From Vibrio lentus (GTDB lineage Bacteria; Pseudomonadota; Gammaproteobacteria; Enterobacterales; Vibrionaceae): 64,000 bases of DNA. The DNA lies in NCBI RefSeq assembly GCF_002875945.1, contig NZ_MCZK01000172.1, positions 81,770 through 145,769 of the forward strand, read 5' to 3'. The notes under the pieces were generated by a model that did no database searches, was not told the DNA's origin, and worked only from the letters and a program-made list of their open reading frames with translations. Shown in pieces: positions 17,359-26,308 of this stretch. The translations under genes were made by a program, and so were the position numbers. The number at the start of each line of letters is the position of its first letter. Position 1 is the first letter of the stretch.

Positions 17359-17393
17359 AAAGCCCTAGAATCGATTGGTTCTGGGGCTTTTTT
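17359..17393. terminator. Second terminator, probably for the DUF3624 gene on the minus strand
   Basis: Twelve-pair stem AAAGCCCTAGAA / TTCTGGGGCTTT flanked by A and T runs, usable from either side. Just upstream (17304-17362) lie mutually complementary segments described in the findings. Confidence 0.8.
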
Positions 17394-17496
17394 CTATCTG
17401 CTGTTTGGGAAATGAGGATGGGAAGCTAAATCGAGGCACTATTGGGTCATTGAATCGAACATCTAGCTATTATCGTTTACCTAACAAAGCCCTCTG

Positions 17497-17745
17497 CTAA
17501 CGCTTCTTTTTCCTTAGAGGAAGCACCAAAAATTTCATTATCCAATGCAGTGACAGCAAACTACTGAATGCCAACGCAGCCATCATCAAGGCGATTGCAT
17601 TGATGGTTTTCGGGTCTTCTCTGAAAAATAACCACCATGCTCCCCAACTTACTAGCGACAATACCATCAGTTGGTTCATACAACGTTGGCAGCGACCGAG
17701 TTTGTTGAAGATTTTTTCATTTTTATTGCAATGAACACATGTCAT
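17497..17745 (-). CDS. Small two-helix membrane protein with N-terminal cysteine pairs (DUF3624-like)
   Basis: The 82 residues start with a zinc-ribbon-like pattern, CVHC (3-6) and CQRC (19-22) with GR between them, followed by two hydrophobic segments (about residues 26-40 and 47-75) and a basic tail LRKKKR. I recognise this as resembling the DUF3624 family of vibrios, of unknown function; the family name is from memory. The cysteines probably face the cytoplasm and could bind metal. It stands alone between converging terminators and the Rid gene, which it diverges from. Confidence 0.75.
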   Translation of the reverse strand: MTCVHCNKNEKIFNKLGRCQRCMNQLMVLSLVSWGAWWLFFREDPKTINAIALMMAALAFSSLLSLHWIMKFLVLPLRKKKR

Positions 17746-17832
17746 CTTAGGCTTAATTCGCGTTATGCTTGTTGCCTTGATAATACCACGTCACAAGATA
17801 TTGGATCACGGTGACATAGAGAGAGAAGATCG

Positions 17833-18180
17833 ATGATTGAGCGCCAAGAAACTAAGCAACGCATGAGCCGTATTGTTAAACACAACGGTACTATCTACCT
17901 ATGTGGCCAAGTTTGTGCTGATGCAACCAAAGACATCACAGAACAAACACAGACAATGTTAGATAAAGTTGAGGCCCTACTTGAGCAAGCAGGCAGCGAC
18001 AAAGAGCACATGCTGTCAGCAACGATTTACTTGAAAGATATGAAAGACTTCCAAGAAATGAACGCAGTATGGGACGCATGGGTTCCTGAAGGTCACGCTC
18101 CAGCTCGCGCATGTGTTACTGGCGACATGGCTCGCGAAGCGCTACTGGTTGAGATCTCTGTGATTGCTGCTGAGAAGTAA
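17833..18180 (+). CDS. Rid-family (RidA/YjgF-like) protein
   Basis: Small 115-residue Rid superfamily protein. Archetypal members deaminate reactive enamine/imine intermediates such as 2-aminoacrylate produced by PLP enzymes. The conserved arginine needed for that activity is present in HAPARACV (Arg92), and the family C-terminus LLVEISVIA is intact, so activity is plausible. The start at 17833 has GAGAGAAG upstream. The N-terminal extension MIERQETKQR precedes the usual start of the fold, as in the YoaB-type subgroup; exact subfamily is uncertain. Confidence 0.85.
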   Translation: MIERQETKQRMSRIVKHNGTIYLCGQVCADATKDITEQTQTMLDKVEALLEQAGSDKEHMLSATIYLKDMKDFQEMNAVWDAWVPEGHAPARACVTGDMAREALLVEISVIAAEK

Positions 18181-18209
18181 TTCTCTAGTCTTTAGATACA
18201 AGCAAAAAC

Positions 18210-18238
18210 AAAAAGGAAAGCCAGTGGCTTTCCTTTTT
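18210..18238. terminator. Terminator between the Rid gene and the flavoprotein gene
   Basis: Perfect 13-pair stem AAAAAGGAAAGCC / GGCTTTCCTTTTT with a three-base loop; works in both directions. Confidence 0.92.
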
Positions 18239-18277
18239 AGTATCTAGCGTTTGCTCATTGCTAACGATAGTCTGAGA

Positions 18278-19744
18278 TTAACAACCAGGACCGCAATCTA
18301 GACAGTGTTTCACCATCTCTGGACCTAGGTGCAGTTTCGCATTGAGGTCACGTAGCGCTGTTCGTACACCCTCTTCAATTACTGGGTGGTAGAACGGCAT
18401 ATCTAGCATTTCAGAAACTGTCATCTTGTTTTGGTGTGCCCATGCTAACAAGTGAGCCAAGTGTTCTGCGTTTGGTCCCATCATTTCAGCACCAAGGAAA
18501 CGACCTGTACCTTGCTCGCCGTAAACGTGCAGAATACCTTTGTTGCGTAGCATCACTCGTGAACGACCTTGGTTCTCGAAAGACACTTCACCGGTTGCGA
18601 AACAACCACATGTGCCTAAGCGGGTGGTGATTTCTTTGTACGTTTCACCAACCATTGCGATTTGCGGGTCAGAGAATACCGCTGAGATTTTAGAGCGGCG
18701 TAAACCAGCACGAATCTCAGGGAAGCGACCTGCGTTGTCACCTGCAATGCGTGCTTGATCTGCTGCTTCATGTAGCAGAGGCAGTTGGTTACTTGCGTCT
18801 CCAGCAATAAAAACTGATGGTAGCGATGTTTGTAGCGTGTAGTGGTCGGCGATTGGCACACCACGTTCATCAAGCTCTAGAGAGGTATTCTCTAGGCCAA
18901 GTTTATCTGTGTTTGGACGACGACCTGTTGCTGCTAATACGTACTCAACGATGTTAGTCTCTAGTTCACCTTGCTTATTGATGAACTGGATTTCGACGCG
19001 CGCTTCACCTGATTCAATGGTAATACGCTTCATGCTTTCGATTTTTACGTCGGCATCTAGGTAGAACTCTTCATTGAAGGCTTTGTCTGCGTAAGCCATG
19101 ATCTCTGGGTCGGTTACTGGGCCAACTTGACCACCTAAACCGAACAGTTTTGTTTTCACACCCAAGCGGTGTAGTGATTGACCAAGCTCTAGGCCAATAA
19201 CACCTGGGCCAAATACCGCAACCGACTCTGGTAAATCATCCCAGCTGAATACGTCATCGTTAATGATCAGACGGTCACCCAGTTCATTCCAAACTGCAGG
19301 GTATGCAGGGCGCGAACCTGTCGCGATAACGATGCGCTTAGCGGTCACAACCGTGTGGTCATCAATTTGTAGCGTGTTGTCGTCCAAGAATTTTGCGTAG
19401 CCAGAGATCTTGTCTTGCTCTGGGATTTCATCAACGCCTTCTAAAACAAAACCAACAAAACGGTCACGTTCAAACTTCACTCGGTCCATCACTTCACGGC
19501 CGTTAATCACGATATCACCTTGTGGGTGAACGCCAAAAGCCGGAGCTTTCTCGATGTGATGTACGCTTTCTGCAGCTGCAATAAGCAGTTTAGATGGCAT
19601 ACAACCAACACGAGCACAGGTTGTACCGTAAGGGCCGCCTTCAATCATCACGACACTGTCAGTGTGTGCTTTTGCAGCGCGGTAAGAACCTAGACCTGCC
19701 GTACCGCCCCCGATAACTGCTACATCTACATTGACTTGTTTCAT
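18278..19744 (-). CDS. Dihydrolipoyl dehydrogenase-like flavoprotein disulfide reductase with a C-terminal cysteine tail
   Basis: Class I pyridine nucleotide-disulfide oxidoreductase, 488 residues from the ATG at 19744 (an upstream in-frame start would add 16 residues before the FAD motif). FAD-binding VIGGGTAGLGS is at residues 10-20. The redox pair is Cys43/Cys48 (CARVGC). An NADH-domain glycine motif FGPGVIGLELG and the catalytic HPVIEEG near the C-terminus are present. Unusually it ends in HCLDCGPGC, giving Cys481, Cys484 and Cys488. It is not an obvious PDH-complex subunit: no dehydrogenase E1/E2 genes are nearby, and the next gene is a peroxiredoxin-glutaredoxin hybrid. The true substrate is unknown. 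Confidence 0.85.
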   Translation of the reverse strand: MKQVNVDVAVIGGGTAGLGSYRAAKAHTDSVVMIEGGPYGTTCARVGCMPSKLLIAAAESVHHIEKAPAFGVHPQGDIVINGREVMDRVKFERDRFVGFVLEGVDEIPEQDKISGYAKFLDDNTLQIDDHTVVTAKRIVIATGSRPAYPAVWNELGDRLIINDDVFSWDDLPESVAVFGPGVIGLELGQSLHRLGVKTKLFGLGGQVGPVTDPEIMAYADKAFNEEFYLDADVKIESMKRITIESGEARVEIQFINKQGELETNIVEYVLAATGRRPNTDKLGLENTSLELDERGVPIADHYTLQTSLPSVFIAGDASNQLPLLHEAADQARIAGDNAGRFPEIRAGLRRSKISAVFSDPQIAMVGETYKEITTRLGTCGCFATGEVSFENQGRSRVMLRNKGILHVYGEQGTGRFLGAEMMGPNAEHLAHLLAWAHQNKMTVSEMLDMPFYHPVIEEGVRTALRDLNAKLHLGPEMVKHCLDCGPGC

Positions 19745-19975
19745 AATAATTTTCTCGCAATGGCTAAATTTAGTGTGAACGGACCCCTCCAACTCTGGTG
19801 ATTTTTTGAGAGTTAGGATTGCGGGTCAGTTTTGTGATTCTGTTTTATTAGGTTTAGCTTGTGATTCAGCTTTTTGTTACTAACTGCTTCTTGTTACTAA
19901 CTATAGGATAGTTAAAAGTTAGCGAGTCAGAAGCTGCATCTTTTTCCAAAGCTCAGATAAGAGTGGTTTGGAATA

Positions 19976-20001
19976 GCTAACCCACAAGAGGGTGGGTTAG
20001 C
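19976..20001 (-). terminator. Hairpin downstream of the peroxiredoxin-glutaredoxin gene
   Basis: Perfect 10-pair stem GCTAACCCAC / GTGGGTTAGC. It lacks a good T tract on the minus strand, so termination is likely but not certain. The remaining 308-bp gap down to the flavoprotein gene is AT-rich and holds a 12-bp direct repeat (TTGTTACTAACT at 19874 and 19891); the flavoprotein promoter is presumably here. Confidence 0.55.
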
Positions 20002-20052
20002 TGGTATTACTTAGGTTATTTAATTGCTAAGCGTTTATTAGCGACTAAGTGA

Positions 20053-20781
20053 TTAACCTAGGAAAGCTTCTAGTTCTTCGCTACCACCGATGTGTTTGCC
20101 ACCGATGAATACTTGAGGAACTGTTGTGCGACCAGAGATTGCACGTAGGCTTACTGTTGTTGCGTCTTTACCTAGAACCACTTCTTCGTAGTTTAGACCT
20201 TTGTCGATTAGGTTTTGTTTCGCTTTCATACAGAAAGGACAGCCTGGCTTAGTGAATACTGTGATTGACTCTTGCTCTTTGTGTTCAGGAGCAAGGTAGT
20301 TAAGCATAGTATCAGCATCAGAAACCTTGAACGGGTCGCCTGGTACGTCTTCTTCGATGAACATTTTTTCTACCACGCCGTTTTTAACCAGCATGCTGTA
20401 GCGCCATGAACGCTTGCCGAAGCCGATGTCGTTCTTCTCAACTAGCATACCCATGCCGTCTGTGAAGTCACCGTTGCCATCTGGGATGAATGTGATTTTT
20501 TCAGCTTCTTGGTCAGCTTTCCATGCGTTCATTACGAACGTGTCGTTTACAGAAACACAAAGGATGTCATCAACGCCGTTTTCTTTGAACACTGAGTGCA
20601 GTTCGTTGTAACGAGGTAGGTGGCTTGAAGAACATGTTGGTGTAAACGCACCTGGTAGGCTGAATACGATAACTGTCTTGTCTTTGAATAGCTCTTCCGT
20701 CGTTACGTTAACCCATGCATCGCCTTGGCGAGTTGGGAATGTTACTTGAGGGATTGATTGACCTTCTTTAGATGCAAACAT
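20053..20781 (-). CDS. Hybrid peroxiredoxin-glutaredoxin
   Basis: The 242 residues fuse a Prx5-type peroxiredoxin (about 1-160; peroxidatic Cys50 in PGAFTPTCSSSH) to a glutaredoxin (about 173-242; CPFC at 181-184, and the TVPQVFIGG glutathione-site loop). Hybrids of this kind, studied in Haemophilus and Chromatium, reduce peroxides with glutathione through their own glutaredoxin domain. It diverges from oxyR with a candidate OxyR operator in between, so peroxide induction is expected. It acts in the cytoplasm; there is no signal peptide. Confidence 0.95.
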   Translation of the reverse strand: MFASKEGQSIPQVTFPTRQGDAWVNVTTEELFKDKTVIVFSLPGAFTPTCSSSHLPRYNELHSVFKENGVDDILCVSVNDTFVMNAWKADQEAEKITFIPDGNGDFTDGMGMLVEKNDIGFGKRSWRYSMLVKNGVVEKMFIEEDVPGDPFKVSDADTMLNYLAPEHKEQESITVFTKPGCPFCMKAKQNLIDKGLNYEEVVLGKDATTVSLRAISGRTTVPQVFIGGKHIGGSEELEAFLG

Positions 20782-20893
20782 ATTGATTTCCTTAAATAGT
20801 ATTTTTAATTTTGTTCTATCAGAGCTTAACGTTTTTCTTTGCTCTGTTTCGTTTCGTTGAGCCCATTATTAGATAAATCCTTTGATAGCTCTA

Positions 20894-20930
20894 ATCGTTT
20901 GATGTTATGGTTTTGATAGGTAAATTCTAT
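20894..20930. promoter_or_regulatory. Candidate OxyR operator between prx-grx and oxyR
   Basis: Two 15-bp elements, ATCGTTTGATGTTAT (20894-20908) and ATAGGTAAATTCTAT (20916-20930), are separated by seven bases. This is the exact geometry of the OxyR consensus ATAGnTnnnAnCTAT-N7-ATAGnTnnnAnCTAT; the second element matches both outer tetramers perfectly. It ends 55 bp before the oxyR start. Confidence 0.68.
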
Positions 20931-20985
20931 CAAGAGCGTTTTATTGTAAAATGTCTCGATTAAGACTTTAGATAAGAGACTGATC

Positions 20986-21879
20986 ATGAACATTCGTGAC
21001 TTTGAATATTTGGTGGCGCTCGCAGAGCATAAGCACTTTAGAAAAGCGGCAGAGGCGTGCTTCGTCAGTCAACCTACTTTGAGTGGGCAGATACGCAAAC
21101 TCGAAGATGAAATCGGTCTTCAGTTAACCGAGCGTAGTCCAAGAAAGGTAATATTTACAGAATCAGGCTTACAACTTGTTGAGCAAGCCAAACGCATTCT
21201 CAACGAGGTGAAGACCTTTAAAGATATGGCGAGTGGACACGGTGAAGCGATGACGGGGCCAATGCACATTGGTTTTATCCCGACCGTTGGCCCATACATC
21301 TTGCCAAAAATCATTCCTCATCTGAAAGAGAGCTTTCCCGATCTTGAGCTTTACCTGCACGAAGCTCAGACTCATCAATTGGTGAGTCAGTTGGAAGATG
21401 GCAAACTCGATTGCTTGGTATTGGCTGCGGTTGATGAAACGGCGGCGTTCAAAGAAATTGATGTTTATGACGAGCCATTAAGTGTTGCTGTACCGTGCGG
21501 TCATGAGTGGGCTCAGCAGGACACTGTCGATATGCTGCAATTAAATGGACAAACCGTACTTGCACTAGGTGATGGTCACTGCTTACGAGACCAAGCCTTG
21601 GGCTTCTGTTTTGCTGCGGGTGCAAAAGATGATGAACGTTTTAAAGCGACCAGCTTAGAAACGCTACGCAATATGGTCGCGGCAGGGGCGGGTATTACTT
21701 TATTACCTCAGCTATCGGTACCAAAAGAAAAGCAGAAAGATGGCGTGTGTTATGTGCCTGCAGTCAATCCAACGCCTTCACGTCGTATTGTTGTTGCTTA
21801 TAGACCGGGCTCTCCGTTAAAAGGGCGCTTTGAGCAACTGGCTGAGGCTATCCGAACTCAATTAGATAAAGCTGTTTAG
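20986..21879 (+). CDS. oxyR: Peroxide-sensing LysR-type regulator OxyR
   Basis: The 297 residues align with E. coli OxyR throughout. An N-terminal LysR helix-turn-helix (about residues 1-60, FRKAAEACFVSQPTLSGQIRK region) is followed by the substrate-like domain. Both redox cysteines are at the canonical positions: Cys199 in GDGHCLRDQ and Cys208 in GFCF. Oxidation to a disulfide turns it into an activator of peroxide defence. The divergent prx-grx gene is the likely local target. Confidence 0.98.
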   Translation: MNIRDFEYLVALAEHKHFRKAAEACFVSQPTLSGQIRKLEDEIGLQLTERSPRKVIFTESGLQLVEQAKRILNEVKTFKDMASGHGEAMTGPMHIGFIPTVGPYILPKIIPHLKESFPDLELYLHEAQTHQLVSQLEDGKLDCLVLAAVDETAAFKEIDVYDEPLSVAVPCGHEWAQQDTVDMLQLNGQTVLALGDGHCLRDQALGFCFAAGAKDDERFKATSLETLRNMVAAGAGITLLPQLSVPKEKQKDGVCYVPAVNPTPSRRIVVAYRPGSPLKGRFEQLAEAIRTQLDKAV

Positions 21880-21919
21880 CCATTTAATTTAAATCGTAGA
21901 TAGATCGGATTATAGATAT

Positions 21920-21957
21920 AAAAAAGGGTTGATATGAATGCATATCAACCCTTTTTT
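21920..21957. terminator. Shared terminator of oxyR and mrcA
   Basis: Perfect 17-pair stem AAAAAAGGGTTGATATG / CATATCAACCCTTTTTT with a four-base loop; symmetric A and T ends serve both converging genes. Confidence 0.95.
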
Positions 21958-21974
21958 GTTGGTTCAGCTGTCGA

Positions 21975-24533
21975 TTAGAACAGCTCTTCTACCGCTTCGC
22001 CTGATGACGTTGAGTAGATGTCGTCATTGAAACGTTCAGTGATGTACTCGGTTGGCTCAGTGCCTTTCTCGAAGTACTCGAACATTGATGAGCTATCGAA
22101 TTTGTTGGTCAGCAAGCCAGTTTCACGGTCGATACGAACTCGGACGATGTTTTCTGGCAGTTCTTTACGCTGTGCAGGGACACCTGCTAACGCCGTTCCC
22201 ATGAAATCAACCCATGCAGGTTCTGCTGTTTTCGCGCCAGCTTCTGCACCAGTAATCTGGTTCTTACCAAGGTTAGAGTTCGCTTTAGTGCGACCTAGGT
22301 TACGGTTGTGGTTATCAAAACCAACCCATACCGTTGCAACCATGCCAGGGCCGTAGCCGCTGTACCAAGTATCTTTCGAATCATTGGTTGTACCGGTTTT
22401 GCCGCCAATGTCACGACGCTTCAACGGTTGAGCTCGCCAGCCTGTACCATTCCAACCTGTACCTTGGCTCCAGTCACCGCCACCCCAAATGTTGCTGTAC
22501 ATCATTTCACGAACAAGGAATGCGTTTTGTGCAGAGATAACCTGAGGTGCGTATTGCACCTTAGCGTCAACATCATGTTCAGCAAACTCGTCTGCCATTG
22601 GGTCAGTGGTGATTTGCTCTTGGCAATCATCTTTACACACCACTTTTGGCGTTGCTTCAAATTCAGTCTCACCAAATGGTGTATCAATGTGGCTGATGTA
22701 GAAAGGTTCAACGTAGTAACCGCCATTAGCGAATACTGAGTAACCTTGCGCTACCTTCATTGGCGTTAAGCTACCCGCACCTAGAGCAATGGTTTCAGAG
22801 CGAGGTACTTCGTCAATATCAAAGCCAAAGCGTGTTAGGTAGTTACGTGTGTCATCTAAGCCCACTTCACGCAGTACGCGCACGGCCATTACGTTTTTAG
22901 ATTGAGCTAAGCCAATACGTAAACGAGTTGGACCCACGTAAGTCGGTGGTGAGTTCTTTGGTCGCCATGCTGTACCTTGGCTCTTATCCCATTGGTTGAT
23001 AGGCGCATCGTTGATCAGTGATGCCAACGTTAGGCCTTTATCAATCGCCGCTGAGTAGATAAATGGTTTGATACCCGAACCAACCTGACGAATAGATTGC
23101 GTCGCGCGGTTGAATTTGTTGTGAACAAAGTTAAAGCCACCCACCATCGACAGTACTGCGCCGTTGTTCGGGTTCATTGCAACAAAAGCTGTGTTCGCAT
23201 TGGGTACTTGGCTTAGTCGCCATACAACCGGTGTTTCAGTTTCCGTCGTTGCTTCTTCTGTTGGCTCTTCAGAGACTTCGTCACCGGTTACCGCTTCATG
23301 GCGAACCCAGATCTGTTCACCAACCGCCAGAATCTCTTTTGCTTGAGATGGGGCAGGGCCTTGGCGATTATCCGTTAGGAATTTACGCGCCCAGTTCATG
23401 CCTTGCCATTCGATAGAGCCTTCGCCTTGGTTCTTAACCCAAATCTGTGCACTTTTCGAATCAACGTCCGTCACAACGGCAGGGACAAGGTCACCGTAGG
23501 TTGGTTGAGACTTAAGGTGCTTAACGATTTGTTCATGATCCCAAGCTGATTGCTCGGTTTGCCACAATACTTTTTCAGCACCACGGTAGCCGTGACGTTC
23601 ATCGTAGCCAAGTAGGTTTTTAATCGCGGCTTGGTTAGCGGCTTTTTGCAGTTTTGAATCAACGGTCGTGTAGACCTTCATGCCTGACGTATAAGCAGCT
23701 TCGCCGTAGCGTTCCACCATCCAAGCACGTGCCACTTCAGCAACATACGGCGCACTGAGTTCAATCTCAGCACCGTGGTATTTGGATATAAGTACTTCAT
23801 TACGCGCTTCATCGTACTCTTCTTGAGTGATGTATTGTTCGTCTAACATACGACGTAATACCACGTTACGACGGTTTGTCGCGCGCTCAAGAGAGTAGAT
23901 AGGGTTCATGGTTGATGGTGCTTTTGGCATACCAGCAAGCGTAGCGATTTCACTCAGAGTCAGTTCAGGGAGGTTTTTACCAAAGTAAACGCGTGCAGCA
24001 GCGCCAAAACCATATGAACGGTGGCCTAGGAAGATCTTGTTTACGTACAGCTCCATGATCTCTTCTTTGCTAAGCAATTGTTCAATGTGGATCGCAATGA
24101 AGATCTCTTTGATCTTACGCATAATCTTTTTCTCATTAGATAAGAAGAAGTTACGCGCTAGTTGCTGAGTAATAGTACTCGCACCTTGCTTTGCAGATCC
24201 TGACATCGCAACCACGATCGCAGCACGAGTAATACCAATTGGGTCAATACCTGGGTGCTCGTAGAAACGACTGTCTTCGGTAGCAATTAATGCTTCAACC
24301 AGGTGGCGAGGAATCTCGTCATAAGTCACTGGGTTGCGACGCTTTTCACCAAATTGAGAGATCAATTTTCCGTCTTGACTGAAGACTTGCATCGGGGTTT
24401 GGAGTTCTACGTCACGCAAAGTGGCAACATCAGGCAACTCTGGTTTTACGTAATAATAAAACCCGAAAATTGTACTGACTCCAAGAATCATGCAAATCAA
24501 TGTAAATATGAATAATCGCTTTATGAACTTCAC
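21975..24533 (-). CDS. mrcA: Penicillin-binding protein 1A (bifunctional peptidoglycan synthase)
   Basis: Class A PBP, 852 residues, inner-membrane anchored by the N-terminal helix FIFTLICMILGVSTIFGFYYY. The glycosyltransferase domain follows with EDSRFYEHPGID and GASTITQQLARNFF. The transpeptidase domain has the active serine in RQVGSGIKP, the SKN motif (AQSKNVMAV) and KTGT. A Glu/Thr-rich insert near residue 415 and an acidic tail are variable parts. It polymerises and crosslinks cell-wall glycan. It diverges from pilM as in E. coli (mrcA/hofM). Confidence 0.97.
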   Translation of the reverse strand: MKFIKRLFIFTLICMILGVSTIFGFYYYVKPELPDVATLRDVELQTPMQVFSQDGKLISQFGEKRRNPVTYDEIPRHLVEALIATEDSRFYEHPGIDPIGITRAAIVVAMSGSAKQGASTITQQLARNFFLSNEKKIMRKIKEIFIAIHIEQLLSKEEIMELYVNKIFLGHRSYGFGAAARVYFGKNLPELTLSEIATLAGMPKAPSTMNPIYSLERATNRRNVVLRRMLDEQYITQEEYDEARNEVLISKYHGAEIELSAPYVAEVARAWMVERYGEAAYTSGMKVYTTVDSKLQKAANQAAIKNLLGYDERHGYRGAEKVLWQTEQSAWDHEQIVKHLKSQPTYGDLVPAVVTDVDSKSAQIWVKNQGEGSIEWQGMNWARKFLTDNRQGPAPSQAKEILAVGEQIWVRHEAVTGDEVSEEPTEEATTETETPVVWRLSQVPNANTAFVAMNPNNGAVLSMVGGFNFVHNKFNRATQSIRQVGSGIKPFIYSAAIDKGLTLASLINDAPINQWDKSQGTAWRPKNSPPTYVGPTRLRIGLAQSKNVMAVRVLREVGLDDTRNYLTRFGFDIDEVPRSETIALGAGSLTPMKVAQGYSVFANGGYYVEPFYISHIDTPFGETEFEATPKVVCKDDCQEQITTDPMADEFAEHDVDAKVQYAPQVISAQNAFLVREMMYSNIWGGGDWSQGTGWNGTGWRAQPLKRRDIGGKTGTTNDSKDTWYSGYGPGMVATVWVGFDNHNRNLGRTKANSNLGKNQITGAEAGAKTAEPAWVDFMGTALAGVPAQRKELPENIVRVRIDRETGLLTNKFDSSSMFEYFEKGTEPTEYITERFNDDIYSTSSGEAVEELF

Positions 24534-24684
24534 CGGATAATCCCTGATTAGTTAAGGCTGATAAGCAGCAAACCCTTGTACTCTAGGTTAAAAACTTAGC
24601 TTTCGTTTATTAACGCTTATTTAACTAATAATCACAACCCCTAGATAATCAACGAAATGCTTGGCACTTCAGGAGCTAGGTCAC

Positions 24685-25710
24685 ATGGGTTCATCATTAA
24701 TTACAGGTATAGATATAAATCATCACAGCATCAAAGCTGTGGTCCTAAAACCCGTTGGGGAGTTGTATGCCTTAGTGGGATACAAAGAGCTGCCGATTTC
24801 GGACGACATTTTTACAGCTAACCATACTCTGGAGTATCAGAAAACTGTTAAGAAACTCAAAGAACTTAGGAAAGGTCTGCCTTTTGGCTGTCGCAACGTC
24901 GCCATTTCGGTACCTGATAACACGGTGATCAGCAAAGTACTGCAAATAGAGAGTGAATTAGAAGACAGAGAAAAAGAGTTTTCGATCTATCAAACCTTTG
25001 CTCACCAATCTCCCTTTCCTGTTGAGGAGCTGAGTTTAGATTTTGTAAAGCTGGAAGACAAACGATTTGGTAAAGGATCGACAAGCAGTTATCAGGTGTA
25101 CGCCACTCGCAAAGAGGTGGTGGAGAGTCGGGCGGATGCTTTAAATAAAGCCGGTTTTAAACCTGTCGTCGTCGACACCCAAGCACATGGCCTGCTCAAT
25201 ATTTGGCAGCTAGCTTCTCGACTGTACCCAGAAAAAAAGAATTGGCTATTGGTCGATATCGGAATCGATCAAACCTCGCTCGGGGTTATCCCGCAGGATT
25301 CGGCACCTTTCTATAAAGACATCGCTTTTGGTACTCAAGATCTTCGCGCTGCTGACAACTCGAGTGATATAGAGGGCGTGTTCGGCACGGCTGAGGATAC
25401 CCATCGGTTTATTGTTAATTTGATCGAAAAGCTGAAGCGTCAGTTGCAACTCTACTCCTCAGTGAATGCGCTTCAGCCGATATCTGGGATTTGGTTGATG
25501 GGCGAGGGAGCCAGTACGCCAATGCTGACGGAAGAGTTACAAAGACATTTTCAGTTAAGTTGTGAATCGCTGAATCCTTTGTCGTTGTTTGAAAATAAGA
25601 TCGCCAAGAAACGTCGTTTACCCATGGACTGGCAACACTTTGGGATTGCCGCGGGTATGGCGATGAGCGGACTCAAATGGCAAGGAGGAAAGCATGTTGC
25701 ATCAAATTAA
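24685..25710 (+). CDS. pilM: Type IV pilus assembly ATPase-fold protein PilM
   Basis: Actin-like cytoplasmic protein that docks on the PilN N-terminus and links the pilus motor to the alignment complex. I choose ATG 24685, which has AGGAG at 24671-24675, over the TTG at 24661; this gives 341 residues starting MGSSLITGIDINHHSIKAVV, the phosphate-1-like motif. The second phosphate region LLVDIGIDQTSLGVI is visible near residue 190. First gene of pilMNOPQ, overlapping pilN by 17 bases. Confidence 0.93.
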   Translation: MGSSLITGIDINHHSIKAVVLKPVGELYALVGYKELPISDDIFTANHTLEYQKTVKKLKELRKGLPFGCRNVAISVPDNTVISKVLQIESELEDREKEFSIYQTFAHQSPFPVEELSLDFVKLEDKRFGKGSTSSYQVYATRKEVVESRADALNKAGFKPVVVDTQAHGLLNIWQLASRLYPEKKNWLLVDIGIDQTSLGVIPQDSAPFYKDIAFGTQDLRAADNSSDIEGVFGTAEDTHRFIVNLIEKLKRQLQLYSSVNALQPISGIWLMGEGASTPMLTEELQRHFQLSCESLNPLSLFENKIAKKRRLPMDWQHFGIAAGMAMSGLKWQGGKHVASN

Positions 25711-26308
25711 CCTGCTGCCTTGGCGCGATGAGATTCGAGCTCAGCATAAGAAGCGTTTTATCCATCTCATAGTACTCGGAGGCATTCTTGCGCTTGCAGG
25801 GCAATGGGCCGTTGGTACCTATTTTCATGACCAACAAGACAAGCAGCAAGCTCGTCTTACTTACCTAAAGCAATACATAGCCCAGCTCGACCGACAAATC
25901 CAATCACTGAAAGTCGCGGAGCAAGAACATAAAGCGATCCTGACTCGGCTCGACGTCGTGGAATCCTTACAGCTTGGTCGTAACAAGACCACCGACTTTA
26001 TGAACCTGATGCCAGAGCTGATTCCTGAGGGTGTCTATGTCGACAAGATAAAGATGAATGGTCAAGAGATTGAAATGTCGGGCATCAGCGACAGCACCGC
26101 TCGCCTTGCCACTATGTTGGATAATTTAGAGCGATCCGAGTCACTTGAAAGTGTCGAGATGCATTCTATTGTTCATAACCGCAAGCGCTTCAATAAGGAG
26201 TTCCAGACCTTCAAGGTCTCTTTTGTGTTCAGCCCTGTTTCTTTAGACAACACAACCGCAGAGAGCACAACCGCGAAGATAAAAGCGAAGGGGACGAACC
26301 ATGGCTAG
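25694..26308 (+). CDS. pilN: Type IV pilus inner-membrane protein PilN
   Basis: The 204-residue bitopic protein begins with the conserved PilM-binding motif INLLPWR (residues 5-11), followed by one membrane helix (about residues 23-43, FIHLIVLGGILALAGQWAV) and a periplasmic coiled coil plus ferredoxin-like domain. It overlaps pilM by 17 bases and pilO by 8, indicating translational coupling. Confidence 0.94.
   Translation: MLHQINLLPWRDEIRAQHKKRFIHLIVLGGILALAGQWAVGTYFHDQQDKQQARLTYLKQYIAQLDRQIQSLKVAEQEHKAILTRLDVVESLQLGRNKTTDFMNLMPELIPEGVYVDKIKMNGQEIEMSGISDSTARLATMLDNLERSESLESVEMHSIVHNRKRFNKEFQTFKVSFVFSPVSLDNTTAESTTAKIKAKGTNHG

Noticed and set aside
19874..19902. 12-bp direct repeat TTGTTACTAACT upstream of the flavoprotein gene
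   Set aside because: Two copies 17 bp apart without link to a known regulator; recorded in the adjacent feature only.
22308..22739. 143-residue open frame on the plus strand inside mrcA
   Set aside because: Antisense to the conserved PBP1A transpeptidase region, Cys/His-rich without pattern; a shadow.
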